DNA of 12,568 nucleotides from Chloroflexota bacterium (GTDB lineage: Bacteria > Chloroflexota > Dehalococcoidia > Lucifugimonadales > UBA3495). The stretch is from positions 1-12,568 of the forward strand of contig JADFQT010000038.1 of NCBI GenBank assembly GCA_022561675.1. The letters run 5' to 3'. The translations under genes were made by a program, and so were the position numbers. Below, one piece after another: positions 1 to 6,048 of this stretch. The notes under the pieces are model-generated. The model searched no databases. It had not been told where the DNA came from and saw only the letters and a program-made list of their open reading frames with translations. How positions within the stretch are numbered: the first letter of the stretch is position 1; the number at the start of each line of letters is the position of its first letter.

Positions 1-66
1 GCGCTGAGGGACTATCTTCGAGCCACTGGGGAACTTTTGCCCTCTAGATTCCGTCAGGATAATTAA
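1..66 (+). CDS. 3' end of an upstream gene, possibly an ECF sigma factor
   Basis: Frame 1 is open from the window edge and ends in TAA at 64-66, giving 21 residues that begin ALRDYLRATGELLP. The stop lies four bases before the ATG of the anti-sigma gene, so the two are almost certainly co-transcribed. A sigma-70 family (ECF) factor is the usual upstream partner of a zinc-finger anti-sigma protein, and a charged helix of this kind fits the end of such a protein. The fragment is too short to show any family motif, so the sigma assignment rests on context only. Confidence 0.5.
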   Translation, partial: ALRDYLRATGELLPSRFRQDN

Positions 67-70
67 GGCT

Positions 71-871
71 ATGGGTATTTTTAACAGACATAGGCACCTG
101 AGACCGGAAATCCTCTCAGAATACCTGGACGGCAGGCTGGACCAACGTCATCAAGAGCTGGTCGCCCGCCGGCTGGCCGACTGCCCGGCTTGCCGGGAGG
201 AGCTGAATACGCTGCAGGCAACTGTCTCGGCGCTACAAAGCCTGCCGGACCTGCCGCTGCCGCGCAGCTTTACCCTGCCCACGGCGCCGTCCCCGGACTA
301 TCCCGCTGAGTTAATTCGGCAGCCGACTCCCTTGGTGATGAAACTGCCGGGCTGGGCATATGGCAGCGCGGCCTCCCTGGCGGGCTTGGCCCTGGCGCTA
401 ATGCTTTCGGCTGAGGCCGCCGGACTGGCGAGCCCGGCATCTTTCCAAGAAACGGCAGCGACGGCGGATCCCGGAGACGTCCCGGTGGCCCAAGAGGCTC
501 AGGTTGAAGCCCAGGTTGCAGTGCCTGAGATGGCAGACCAGGCGGCAGCCCCAGCGGAATCCCCACCTGAATCCCAGGCGGCGACACCCTCCCTGCATGC
601 CTTGCGTGCCAAACCGGCGCCCACTCCCGAAGCTGCGACTGAGATCGGTGAAACACTCAGGGCCGCGAAAAGTCTGGCGGAACCGGCTGGCCCCGCGCCA
701 GAGATGGCAATGACTGAGTCGCAAGGCGTCGTTGCAAGCGACTCGGGCCCAGCTGCCGAAAGGGCCGCCCGCCACCAAATCTGGCCCGGCTGGCGAAGAG
801 GCTGCCGCCGACATCGACGGTGGCCCGGCTGCCAAAAAGGCCGCCGCTTTTTCCGGAACCACAAGCGATGA
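71..871 (+). CDS. Anti-sigma factor-like membrane protein, zf-HC2 type, frameshifted
   Basis: The N-terminus looks like the putative zinc-finger (zf-HC2/ZAS) fold that holds an ECF sigma factor inactive at the membrane. It has LSEYLDGRLD (15-24) followed by LADCPACREEL with Cys38 and Cys41. The His expected four residues before the first Cys is Arg34, so the usual Hx3Cx2C zinc site is incomplete. A predicted membrane helix covers about 95-113 (WAYGSAASLAGLALALML). After it comes a long Ala/Pro/Glu-rich stretch, presumably extracytoplasmic. From about residue 233 the frame turns Arg/Trp/His-rich and stops at 871, while the next frame carries on the Ala/Pro-rich composition to 1133. Removing one C at 768-770 joins the two into a 353-residue protein with a second membrane helix. 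The start follows the upstream stop by four bases, with AGGA at 56-59. Confidence 0.7.
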   Translation: MGIFNRHRHLRPEILSEYLDGRLDQRHQELVARRLADCPACREELNTLQATVSALQSLPDLPLPRSFTLPTAPSPDYPAELIRQPTPLVMKLPGWAYGSAASLAGLALALMLSAEAAGLASPASFQETAATADPGDVPVAQEAQVEAQVAVPEMADQAAAPAESPPESQAATPSLHALRAKPAPTPEAATEIGETLRAAKSLAEPAGPAPEMAMTESQGVVASDSGPAAERAARHQIWPGWRRGCRRHRRWPGCQKGRRFFRNHKR

Positions 872-1133
872 TGGCGCCCCCGTCCCGGAAGAATCTCCCC
901 CGGCACCGGCAGCGGAGAAAGTACCGGTAGCGCCAGCGGATTCGGCTCAAAACCTGACGGCGGAGGCGGAAACCCCCAAGGAGAATCTCAGCTTTCCAGC
1001 GGAGAAATATTCGGCGCCGTCCTCCCCCGCCTGGTGGAAGGCGCTGGAAACGATGTTCGCCGCCCTGACCCTGGCCTTTCTAGGGGGGTTATTCTTCCGC
1101 TGGCGGCGAAACCGCACCCAATCCGATGCCTAG
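732..1133 (+). pseudogene. Frame-shifted C-terminal part of the anti-sigma-like protein
   Basis: This frame is open from 714 to the TAG at 1131-1133. It continues the Ala/Pro/Glu/Lys-rich linker of the preceding ORF and ends with a membrane helix (ALETMFAALTLAFLGGLFF) and a positive tail (RWRRNR), which would place the C-terminus in the cytoplasm. There is no convincing start or ribosome-binding site: the first possible start is TTG at 732, inside the overlap. Three related nucleotide units beginning at 746, 783 and 822 encode GPAAERAA, GPAGEEAAAD and GPAAKKAAAF. The first lies in the upstream frame and the other two in this frame, which pins the shift between them. It is most likely the true C-terminus of the upstream gene. 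Whether the shift is a real mutation or a sequencing or assembly error cannot be told from one sequence. Confidence 0.65.
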
Positions 1134-1151
1134 CCGGGAACTTTTTCCCGG
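1134..1151 (+). terminator. Small hairpin after the anti-sigma gene
   Basis: CCGGGAA (1134-1140) pairs perfectly with TTCCCGG (1145-1151) around a four-base loop, directly after the TAG at 1131-1133. No real T-run follows, so it may only stabilise a 3' end or attenuate transcription before the SIMPL gene. Confidence 0.35.
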
Positions 1152-1200
1152 TTAATCGCGTCTTAACTGACAGACCAGAACTCATTAAAGAGACTTAGAA

Positions 1201-1205
1201 AGGAG
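1201..1205 (+). promoter_or_regulatory. Ribosome-binding site of the SIMPL-domain gene
   Basis: AGGAG at 1201-1205, inside AAAGGAGAAC, lies five bases before the ATG at 1211. It is the strongest Shine-Dalgarno in the left part of the window and fixes the start. Confidence 0.7.
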
Positions 1206-1210
1206 AACTT

Positions 1211-2173
1211 ATGAAGAGCATTTTCAATCGTCGCGGGGGCATCATAACCTTTATCGCCATCTTATCCAGCATCCTATTTCTGGTGGCCTGCGTTTCCCAA
1301 ACGCCGGTGGCATCGCCGGAAGCCGAGGCTGTGCAGGCGCGGCCACCCGATTCCGGGGTTGTGGAAGCCGCCCCAAGTAACCCCAGCATCCCGACTAACC
1401 AGACTAATCAGCCAGGCGATGTTGCACCAGCGCGCGGCAGCAGCGGACTCCCAGGCAGCTTCACGGGCAGCGTTGTCGCAGTGGTGGGAGACGCCCAAAC
1501 CGGCATCAGCGTCACCGGAAGCGGCAAGGCCAGTGCCGCGCCGGACCTGGCGGTCCTCAGCTTGGGTGTGGAGGCCTTTGCCGGCTCAGTGGCTGAGGCC
1601 CGGGACCGGGCAGCCGGCGCGATGGACCAAGTAGTGAATTTACTGCTGGGCAGAGGAATCGCGGAGAAGGACATCCAGACCCGGCATTTCAACATCTCTC
1701 CCAGGTACACCAGCCGGGAGGTAAACCGATGTCTTGGCCCGGACAACACCGACTGTTTTAAGGACAGAGAGCGGGTAATCATTGGTTATCAGGTCACCAA
1801 CCAGCTCTCGGTGCAAGTGCGGGACCTGGATGCGGTCGGCTCCCTCATAGACGGGGTAACGGCCGTGGGCGGCGATTTGATCCGCTTCCAGGGCGTCAGC
1901 TTCTCCATCGAGGACACCCAAGCCCTGGAAATAGAAGCCAGAGAAGCTGCGGCGGCTGACTTGATGACCAAAGCCAATCAAATAGCGGACCTGACCGGAG
2001 TCGTGCTGGGAAAACCGGTGTTCATCTCCGAGGTCAGCCGCTCGGCGCCCAAAACCCTTACCATGGCCTCCGCCCAGCGTTTTGACGGCATAGCGGCCGC
2101 GGTGGAAACACCGATATTGACCGGAGAGCTGGATGTGGTGATCACCCTCCAGGCCCGGTACGCCATTCAGTAA
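1211..2173 (+). CDS. SIMPL domain-containing (DUF541) lipoprotein
   Basis: The 320-residue product opens with a lipoprotein signal peptide: basic MKSIFNRR, a hydrophobic stretch at 11-26, and the lipobox LVAC with Cys27 as the probable lipidated residue. A Pro/Gln/Asn-rich spacer follows (28-95). From about 98 the SIMPL/DUF541 fold begins with ISVTGSGKASAAPDLAVLSLGV and continues with alternating strands and an Ala-rich helix (GSVAEARDRAAGAMDQVVNLL) to nearly the end. Family members are exported or membrane-attached proteins of poorly defined function, with links to outer-surface integrity and oxidative stress in some species. It sits 77 bases after the end of the anti-sigma frame, so control by the same sigma factor is plausible but inferred. 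The family call is firm; the molecular role is unknown. Confidence 0.88.
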   Translation: MKSIFNRRGGIITFIAILSSILFLVACVSQTPVASPEAEAVQARPPDSGVVEAAPSNPSIPTNQTNQPGDVAPARGSSGLPGSFTGSVVAVVGDAQTGISVTGSGKASAAPDLAVLSLGVEAFAGSVAEARDRAAGAMDQVVNLLLGRGIAEKDIQTRHFNISPRYTSREVNRCLGPDNTDCFKDRERVIIGYQVTNQLSVQVRDLDAVGSLIDGVTAVGGDLIRFQGVSFSIEDTQALEIEAREAAAADLMTKANQIADLTGVVLGKPVFISEVSRSAPKTLTMASAQRFDGIAAAVETPILTGELDVVITLQARYAIQ

Positions 2174-2183
2174 TCTTCCCAAT

Positions 2184-2206
2184 CCTTCCCAAACCTCCGG
2201 GGAAGG
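2184..2206 (+). terminator. Minor hairpin after the SIMPL gene
   Basis: CCTTCCC (2184-2190) pairs with GGGAAGG (2200-2206) across a nine-base loop, followed by TTTC. It lies 10 bases after the stop codon and just before a stronger terminator, so the two may act in tandem. Confidence 0.4.
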
Positions 2207-2222
2207 TTTCACGGCCAGGGAC

Positions 2223-2262
2223 CGGGCCGGGCTGCATCTAAAGCCCGGCCCGATTCATTTTC
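2223..2262 (+). terminator. Strong GC-rich intrinsic terminator
   Basis: CGGGCCGGGCT (2223-2233) and AGCCCGGCCCG (2242-2252) form a perfect 11-bp stem with an eight-base loop. The T-rich tract ATTCATTTTC follows. This closes the sigma/anti-sigma/SIMPL unit and separates it from dcd. Confidence 0.8.
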
Positions 2263-2271
2263 TGGGGCCGG

Positions 2272-2300
2272 TTGCGGGCTTGGGACTGGGTTGCTAGAAT
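2272..2300 (+). promoter_or_regulatory. Candidate sigma-70 promoter for dcd-ribD-ribE-ribBA
   Basis: A -35-like TTGCGG (2272-2277) and a good -10 TAGAAT (2295-2300) are separated by 17 bases. They lie just after the terminator and 44 bases before the dcd start. The -35 matches consensus only in TTG. It is the only convincing promoter before the riboflavin cluster. Confidence 0.45.
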
Positions 2301-2344
2301 TCCTTTAGTGATATCAAGCATGCCAATAATATCACTGGGGCGAC

Positions 2345-2917
2345 ATGGTACTTAGTGATAAATCCATAAAGCAACAACTGGAACAGGGCCGGGTGGTCGT
2401 ATCCCCCCTGGATCCCCAGGATATTCAACCGGCCAGCATTGACTTGCATCTGGACCGCCAGATATTGATTTTCACCAACTCCCGGCAGCCCTATATCGAT
2501 GTCAAGGAAAGCCTGGACAACCTGACTGAAATCGTTGCAATCCCCGGGGACAGCCCGTTCATACTGCATCCCGGCGAGTTCGTCCTGGGCAGTACCGTCG
2601 AGCATATCGAGCTCCCGGATGACCTGGTGGCCCGGCTGGAAGGGAAAAGCTCCCTGGGACGATTGGGGCTGGTCATTCATTCCACAGCCGGGTTCGTGGA
2701 CCCGGGCTGGAAGGGCCACCTGACCCTTGAGCTGAGCAACCTGGCCCGGCTGCCCATAACCCTCTATTACGGCATGAAAATTGGTCAAATATCCTTCCTG
2801 AAGCTGACCACCGCGGCGGAGCGGATTTACGGCTCCGAATCTTTGGGGAGTAAATACCAGGGTCAGACCCTGCCCACTCCCAGCCGCTTTCACCAGGACT
2901 TCGATAAAAGCGGCTGA
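2345..2917 (+). CDS. dcd: dCTP deaminase
   Basis: The enzyme deaminates dCTP to dUTP, feeding dUMP to thymidylate synthesis; some family members also hydrolyse dUTP to dUMP. The 190-residue length is typical. Family landmarks run in order: DIQPASIDLHL (26-36), LEGKSSLGRLGL (98-109, the Ser/Arg of the active site), TAGFVDPGWKGHLTLELSN (114-132) with the catalytic Glu expected at Glu129, YYGMKIGQISF, and the C-terminal lid YGSESLGSKYQGQTLPTPSR that closes over the triphosphate. No key residue is missing. The ATG has only a weak ribosome-binding site (GGGGCGAC). It is the first gene after the candidate promoter, and 73 bases separate it from ribD, so a shared transcript is likely. Whether it is monofunctional or a DCD-DUT enzyme cannot be decided by eye. 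Confidence 0.95.
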   Translation: MVLSDKSIKQQLEQGRVVVSPLDPQDIQPASIDLHLDRQILIFTNSRQPYIDVKESLDNLTEIVAIPGDSPFILHPGEFVLGSTVEHIELPDDLVARLEGKSSLGRLGLVIHSTAGFVDPGWKGHLTLELSNLARLPITLYYGMKIGQISFLKLTTAAERIYGSESLGSKYQGQTLPTPSRFHQDFDKSG

Positions 2918-2970
2918 ACCCGAATTCTCCATCACCACACCCTTGTCCGAACGCCAGTACCCCATTCGGC

Positions 2971-2998
2971 AATCTTGAGAACCGGTAATCTTGGGAAC
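2971..2998 (+). repeat. Imperfect 12-base direct repeat before ribD
   Basis: AATCTTGAGAAC (2971-2982) and AATCTTGGGAAC (2987-2998) differ at one base and are spaced 16 bases apart. The second copy contains the TTG proposed as a ribD start. It could be an operator or chance. No FMN riboswitch consensus is visible in this gap. Confidence 0.3.
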
Positions 2999-4136
2999 GT
3001 TGAAACAAATAAGCGCTGATCCCCTGGTCACCCCAATGCAAAGAGCCCTCGCTCTGGGCCGGCAGGCGCTGGGGACCACCAGCCCCAATCCGGCGGTGGG
3101 TGCGGTGATTGTCAAGGAAGGCGCGGTCATCGGTGAGGGCTTCACGTTACCGCCGGGCCAGCGGCACGCCGAAATCGGCGCTTTGGAGCAAGCCGGTGGC
3201 GCTGCGCAAGGCGCCGAGCTTTACACCACCTTGGAGCCCTGCTGCCACTTCGGCCGGACCCCTCCTTGCACCGAAGCCATCATCGCCGCCGGGGTGAAGA
3301 CGGTGCACCTGGCGGTCATTGACCCCAACCCCCAGGTAGCGGGACGCGGCTGCACTCAACTGCAGGCCGCCGGCATCCAGGTGGTGGTGGAGGATACCCA
3401 GGGGGCCCGAGAGCTGTGCGAGGGGTTTGCCAAGCACATTCAGAGCGGGATGCCCTTCCTCACTGCCAAATTCGCCATGAGCCTGGACGGCAAAATAGCC
3501 ACCCATACGGGCGATTCCAAATGGGTAACCGGAGCGGCGTCCCGTCGGGTGGTTCAAGAAATGCGACGGGAATGCGATGCCGTTCTGGTGGGAATCAATA
3601 CTGTGCTGGCTGATGATCCCCTGCTCACGGTGCGGGACGAGGGGGGCTCGCCTCTGCTGCGCCAGCCCTTGAGAGTGGTGCTGGACAGCCAGTGCCGCAC
3701 GCCATCGGACGCCAAGATGCTCAGGGAGCCGGGCAATACCCTGATAGTGACTTCCGAAAGTGCGTCCCCAGCCAGGGTCGCTGAACTCGCGGACCGGGGC
3801 GCCCAGGTCTTACAGGTGCCGCTAACCGAGCAAGGGAGAGTCGATTTGCCTGAGACTATGGCAGAGTTGGGCCGAAGAGATGTGGTTAACCTGCTGGTTG
3901 AAGGCGGCGGCATCGTCCTCGGTTCCCTGTTCGACGCCGGGCTGGTGGACAAAGTTTATGCCTTCATCGCTCCCAAGATTATCGGCGGAGAGGCGGCACC
4001 GACGCCGGTTGGCGGCACCGGGGCTCCAACCATGTCCCAGAGCTGTCAGCTGGAGCGGACTCGCTTAGAGCAGATCGGCGAAGACTGGTTAATCATTGGC
4101 TATCCAGTCCCGGGCTATCCGGTCCCTAGAAGCTAA
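2991..4136 (+). CDS. ribD: Bifunctional riboflavin biosynthesis protein RibD (deaminase/reductase)
   Basis: RibD deaminates the pyrimidine ring made from GTP and then reduces its ribosyl side chain, two successive steps of riboflavin synthesis. The N-terminal deaminase domain (about 16-150) has SPNPAVGAVIV (31-41), the zinc motif HAE (59-61) and PCCHFGRTPPC (83-93), giving His59, Cys84 and Cys93 as zinc ligands. The C-terminal reductase domain has FLTAKFAMSLDGKIA (156-170) and LLVEGGGIVLGSLFDAGLVD (301-320), followed by FIAPKIIGG. The start is uncertain: TTG at 2991 is used here, but TTG at 3000 and ATG at 3036 are in frame. The ATG begins MQRALALGRQALG, which aligns with the usual family start although it lacks a Shine-Dalgarno. 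The tail holds a short duplication (GYPVP twice). ribE follows after 11 bases. Confidence 0.95.
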   Translation: MGTLKQISADPLVTPMQRALALGRQALGTTSPNPAVGAVIVKEGAVIGEGFTLPPGQRHAEIGALEQAGGAAQGAELYTTLEPCCHFGRTPPCTEAIIAAGVKTVHLAVIDPNPQVAGRGCTQLQAAGIQVVVEDTQGARELCEGFAKHIQSGMPFLTAKFAMSLDGKIATHTGDSKWVTGAASRRVVQEMRRECDAVLVGINTVLADDPLLTVRDEGGSPLLRQPLRVVLDSQCRTPSDAKMLREPGNTLIVTSESASPARVAELADRGAQVLQVPLTEQGRVDLPETMAELGRRDVVNLLVEGGGIVLGSLFDAGLVDKVYAFIAPKIIGGEAAPTPVGGTGAPTMSQSCQLERTRLEQIGEDWLIIGYPVPGYPVPRS

Positions 4137-4137
4137 T

Positions 4138-4142
4138 AGGAG
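4138..4142 (+). promoter_or_regulatory. Ribosome-binding site of ribE
   Basis: AGGAG at 4138-4142 sits five bases before the ATG at 4148, right after the ribD stop (4134-4136). This supports translation from the same mRNA. Confidence 0.65.
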
Positions 4143-4147
4143 CTAGC

Positions 4148-4723
4148 ATGTTCACCGGTATCATCGAAGAGGTTGGAACCGTCACCGGGTTGGAGGGGCA
4201 ACGGCTTACCATCGCTGCTGGCAAGGTCTTGGAAGATGTGAAGCTGGGCGACAGCATTGCGGTAAATGGCGCCTGCTTGACGGTGGTAGACTTCGAACCT
4301 TCACGTTTCTCGGTGGAGTTGGCGCCGGAGACGCTGAAACGCACTTCCTTTGGCAGCTGGGTACCCGGCAGGCAAGTCAACTTGGAGCGGCCTCTGGCGG
4401 TGAGCGACCGGCTGGGTGGTCACATAGTCCAGGGCCATGTGGACGCGACCGGTAGAATTACTTCTTTGAAGCCGGAGGGAGATTGCGTAATTTTCCGCGT
4501 CGCCAGCCCCAAACGGCTCATGCGATACATCGTGGAGAAGGGATTTGTGGCAGTTGACGGTATAAGTTTGACTGTGGTAAAAGTGGGAGGTTCATCCTTC
4601 ACCCTGTCTGTGATACCATACACCCTGGCAAACACCAACCTCCAGAGTCAGGCTAAGGGTGGCCGCGTGAATCTGGAGGTGGACATAGTGGCAAAATACG
4701 TGGAAAACCTGATGGCCCGATAA
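4148..4723 (+). CDS. ribE: Riboflavin synthase, alpha chain
   Basis: The enzyme converts two molecules of 6,7-dimethyl-8-ribityllumazine to riboflavin plus the pyrimidinedione, the last step of the pathway. The 191 residues form two lumazine-binding repeats. The first starts with the diagnostic MFTGIIEEVGTV and contains DSIAVNGACLTVVDF (35-49). The second starts near 90 with GGHIVQGHVDATGRI and contains GFVAVDGISLTVV (132-144). The FTLSVIPYTLANTNL segment matches the family, except that the commonly seen IPHT is IPYT here. Length is at the short end of the usual range. It lies between ribD and ribBA in the same direction; the 40-base gap to ribBA shows no terminator. The substrate needs lumazine synthase (ribH), which is not encoded in this window. 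Confidence 0.95.
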   Translation: MFTGIIEEVGTVTGLEGQRLTIAAGKVLEDVKLGDSIAVNGACLTVVDFEPSRFSVELAPETLKRTSFGSWVPGRQVNLERPLAVSDRLGGHIVQGHVDATGRITSLKPEGDCVIFRVASPKRLMRYIVEKGFVAVDGISLTVVKVGGSSFTLSVIPYTLANTNLQSQAKGGRVNLEVDIVAKYVENLMAR

Positions 4724-4763
4724 GACAGTCAGCAAAAACTGATTCCGGAGAGTAAGTTACCGT

Positions 4764-5972
4764 ATGGCTCTATGCAGCGTGGAAGAGGCCATAGCAGATC
4801 TCCAGGCCGGTAAATTCGTTATCGTGGTCGATGACGAAAGGCGGGAGAACGAAGGGGACCTGGTCCTACCCGCAGAAAAGGTTACTCCGGATGCGGTCAA
4901 TTTCATGGTTACCTATGCCAAGGGCCTGCTCTGCATGCCCATCACCGAGGAGCGGCTTAATCAGCTGCGGATTCCGATGGTGACCAGCGAGCACACTCCG
5001 GCTCAACTGCCTACCGCATTCACCATTTCCCTAGACTACAAAGTCGGGACCACCACGGGAATCTCTGCATTCGACCGGGCCGCAACCATCAGGGCTATGA
5101 TTGACCCCAAGGCTGGACCGGAGGACTTCGCCCGGCCTGGGCACCTGTTCCCACTGCGCTACCAGCCCGGCGGGGTGTTGAGGCGGGCCGGGCATACCGA
5201 AGCCATTGTCGACCTGTGCAACATTGCCGGTTTATACCCGGCCGGCGTGGTCTGCGAAATTATGAAAGACGACGGCGACATGGCACGGATGCCGGACTTG
5301 GAAGTATTTGCCCAGCGGCATGGGCTAAAAATCCTGAGCATTGCCCAGCTTATCGCCCATCGGCGCCGCCATGAAACCTTGATCGAAAGGGTGGCTGAAG
5401 CCCGTTTGCCCTCCAAGTACGGTGAGTTCAGCATATACGCCTACCGCAGCGCGGTGGACCCGGGAGAGCACATCGCCCTGACGATAGGCGAATGGAACGG
5501 GGACCAACCGGTGTTGACCCGTATCCACAGCGAATGCCTTACCGGCGATGTCTTCGGCAGCCTGCGGTGCGACTGCGGGGAGCAAATTGAATTGGCGCTG
5601 CAAACCCTGGGCCAGGAGGGCACCGGGGCCTTTCTCTACATGCGTCAGGAAGGACGCGGCATAGGCCTGCACAACAAGATCAAAGCCTATTCCCTCCAGG
5701 ATACCGGCCTGGACACCATAGAGGCCAACAACGAGCTGGGATTCGATGCTGATCTGCGCCATTACGACATAGGCGCTCAAATGCTGCTGGATTTGGGTAT
5801 CAAGAAGATCCGGCTACTGACCAACAACCCCAAAAAGGTTGTGGGGCTTACCGGATTGGGTTTGGAGATCGTGGACCGGGTGGAGATTGAAGTGCCCCCC
5901 AACGACGAGAATCTCCGTTATCTGCGAACGAAAAGGGCGAAGATGGGGCACATGCTGGGTTCCTGCTCTTAA
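4764..5972 (+). CDS. ribBA: Bifunctional DHBP synthase / GTP cyclohydrolase II
   Basis: It makes both precursors of riboflavin: 3,4-dihydroxy-2-butanone-4-phosphate from ribulose-5-phosphate, and the pyrimidine from GTP. The N-terminal RibB domain (1-200) shows VVDDERRENEGDLVLPAEKV (21-40, acidic metal-binding loop), TAFTISLDYKVGTTTGISAF (84-103), RPGHLFPL and GGVLRRAGHTEAIVDL. The C-terminal RibA domain (about 205-402) has the zinc-binding HSECLTGDVFGSLRCDCGEQ, with Cys258, Cys269 and Cys271 as ligands, then RQEGRGIGL (294-302), ANNELGFDADLRHYDIGAQM and LLTNNPKK. Both domains look intact. The 402-residue length is typical for the fusion. The ribosome-binding site is weak (GGAG, 13 bases from ATG). 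It is the last gene of the cluster; an inverted repeat begins at its stop codon. Confidence 0.96.
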   Translation: MALCSVEEAIADLQAGKFVIVVDDERRENEGDLVLPAEKVTPDAVNFMVTYAKGLLCMPITEERLNQLRIPMVTSEHTPAQLPTAFTISLDYKVGTTTGISAFDRAATIRAMIDPKAGPEDFARPGHLFPLRYQPGGVLRRAGHTEAIVDLCNIAGLYPAGVVCEIMKDDGDMARMPDLEVFAQRHGLKILSIAQLIAHRRRHETLIERVAEARLPSKYGEFSIYAYRSAVDPGEHIALTIGEWNGDQPVLTRIHSECLTGDVFGSLRCDCGEQIELALQTLGQEGTGAFLYMRQEGRGIGLHNKIKAYSLQDTGLDTIEANNELGFDADLRHYDIGAQMLLDLGIKKIRLLTNNPKKVVGLTGLGLEIVDRVEIEVPPNDENLRYLRTKRAKMGHMLGSCS

Positions 5973-6043
5973 GCCGCTTTCGGTCCGAGTTCAGCAACCA
6001 GTCCCGCCGGGAAGTCCCAACAAACGGGGCCGCCAAAGCGGCT
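5972..6043. terminator. Inverted repeat between ribBA and prfB, possible bidirectional terminator
   Basis: AGCCGCTTT (5972-5980) and AAAGCGGCT (6035-6043) are perfect 9-base arms 54 bases apart, filling the gap between the convergent ribBA and prfB stops. The long loop makes it a weak candidate as a classic terminator, but its place fits a shared 3' end. Confidence 0.4.
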
Positions 6044-6048
6044 CAGCG

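Noticed and set aside
1640..2212. - strand open frame of 190 codons over the SIMPL gene
   Set aside because: It is a shadow of the DUF541 coding sequence, with no ribosome-binding site or motif.
2918..2990. FMN riboswitch before ribD
   Set aside because: The gap is too short and lacks the conserved RFN segments; only a short direct repeat is seen.
2294..3145. Long - strand open frame (283 codons) over dcd and the start of ribD
   Set aside because: It lies antisense to clearly recognisable dcd and ribD, has no family motif, and follows from the GC-rich codon use of the real genes.
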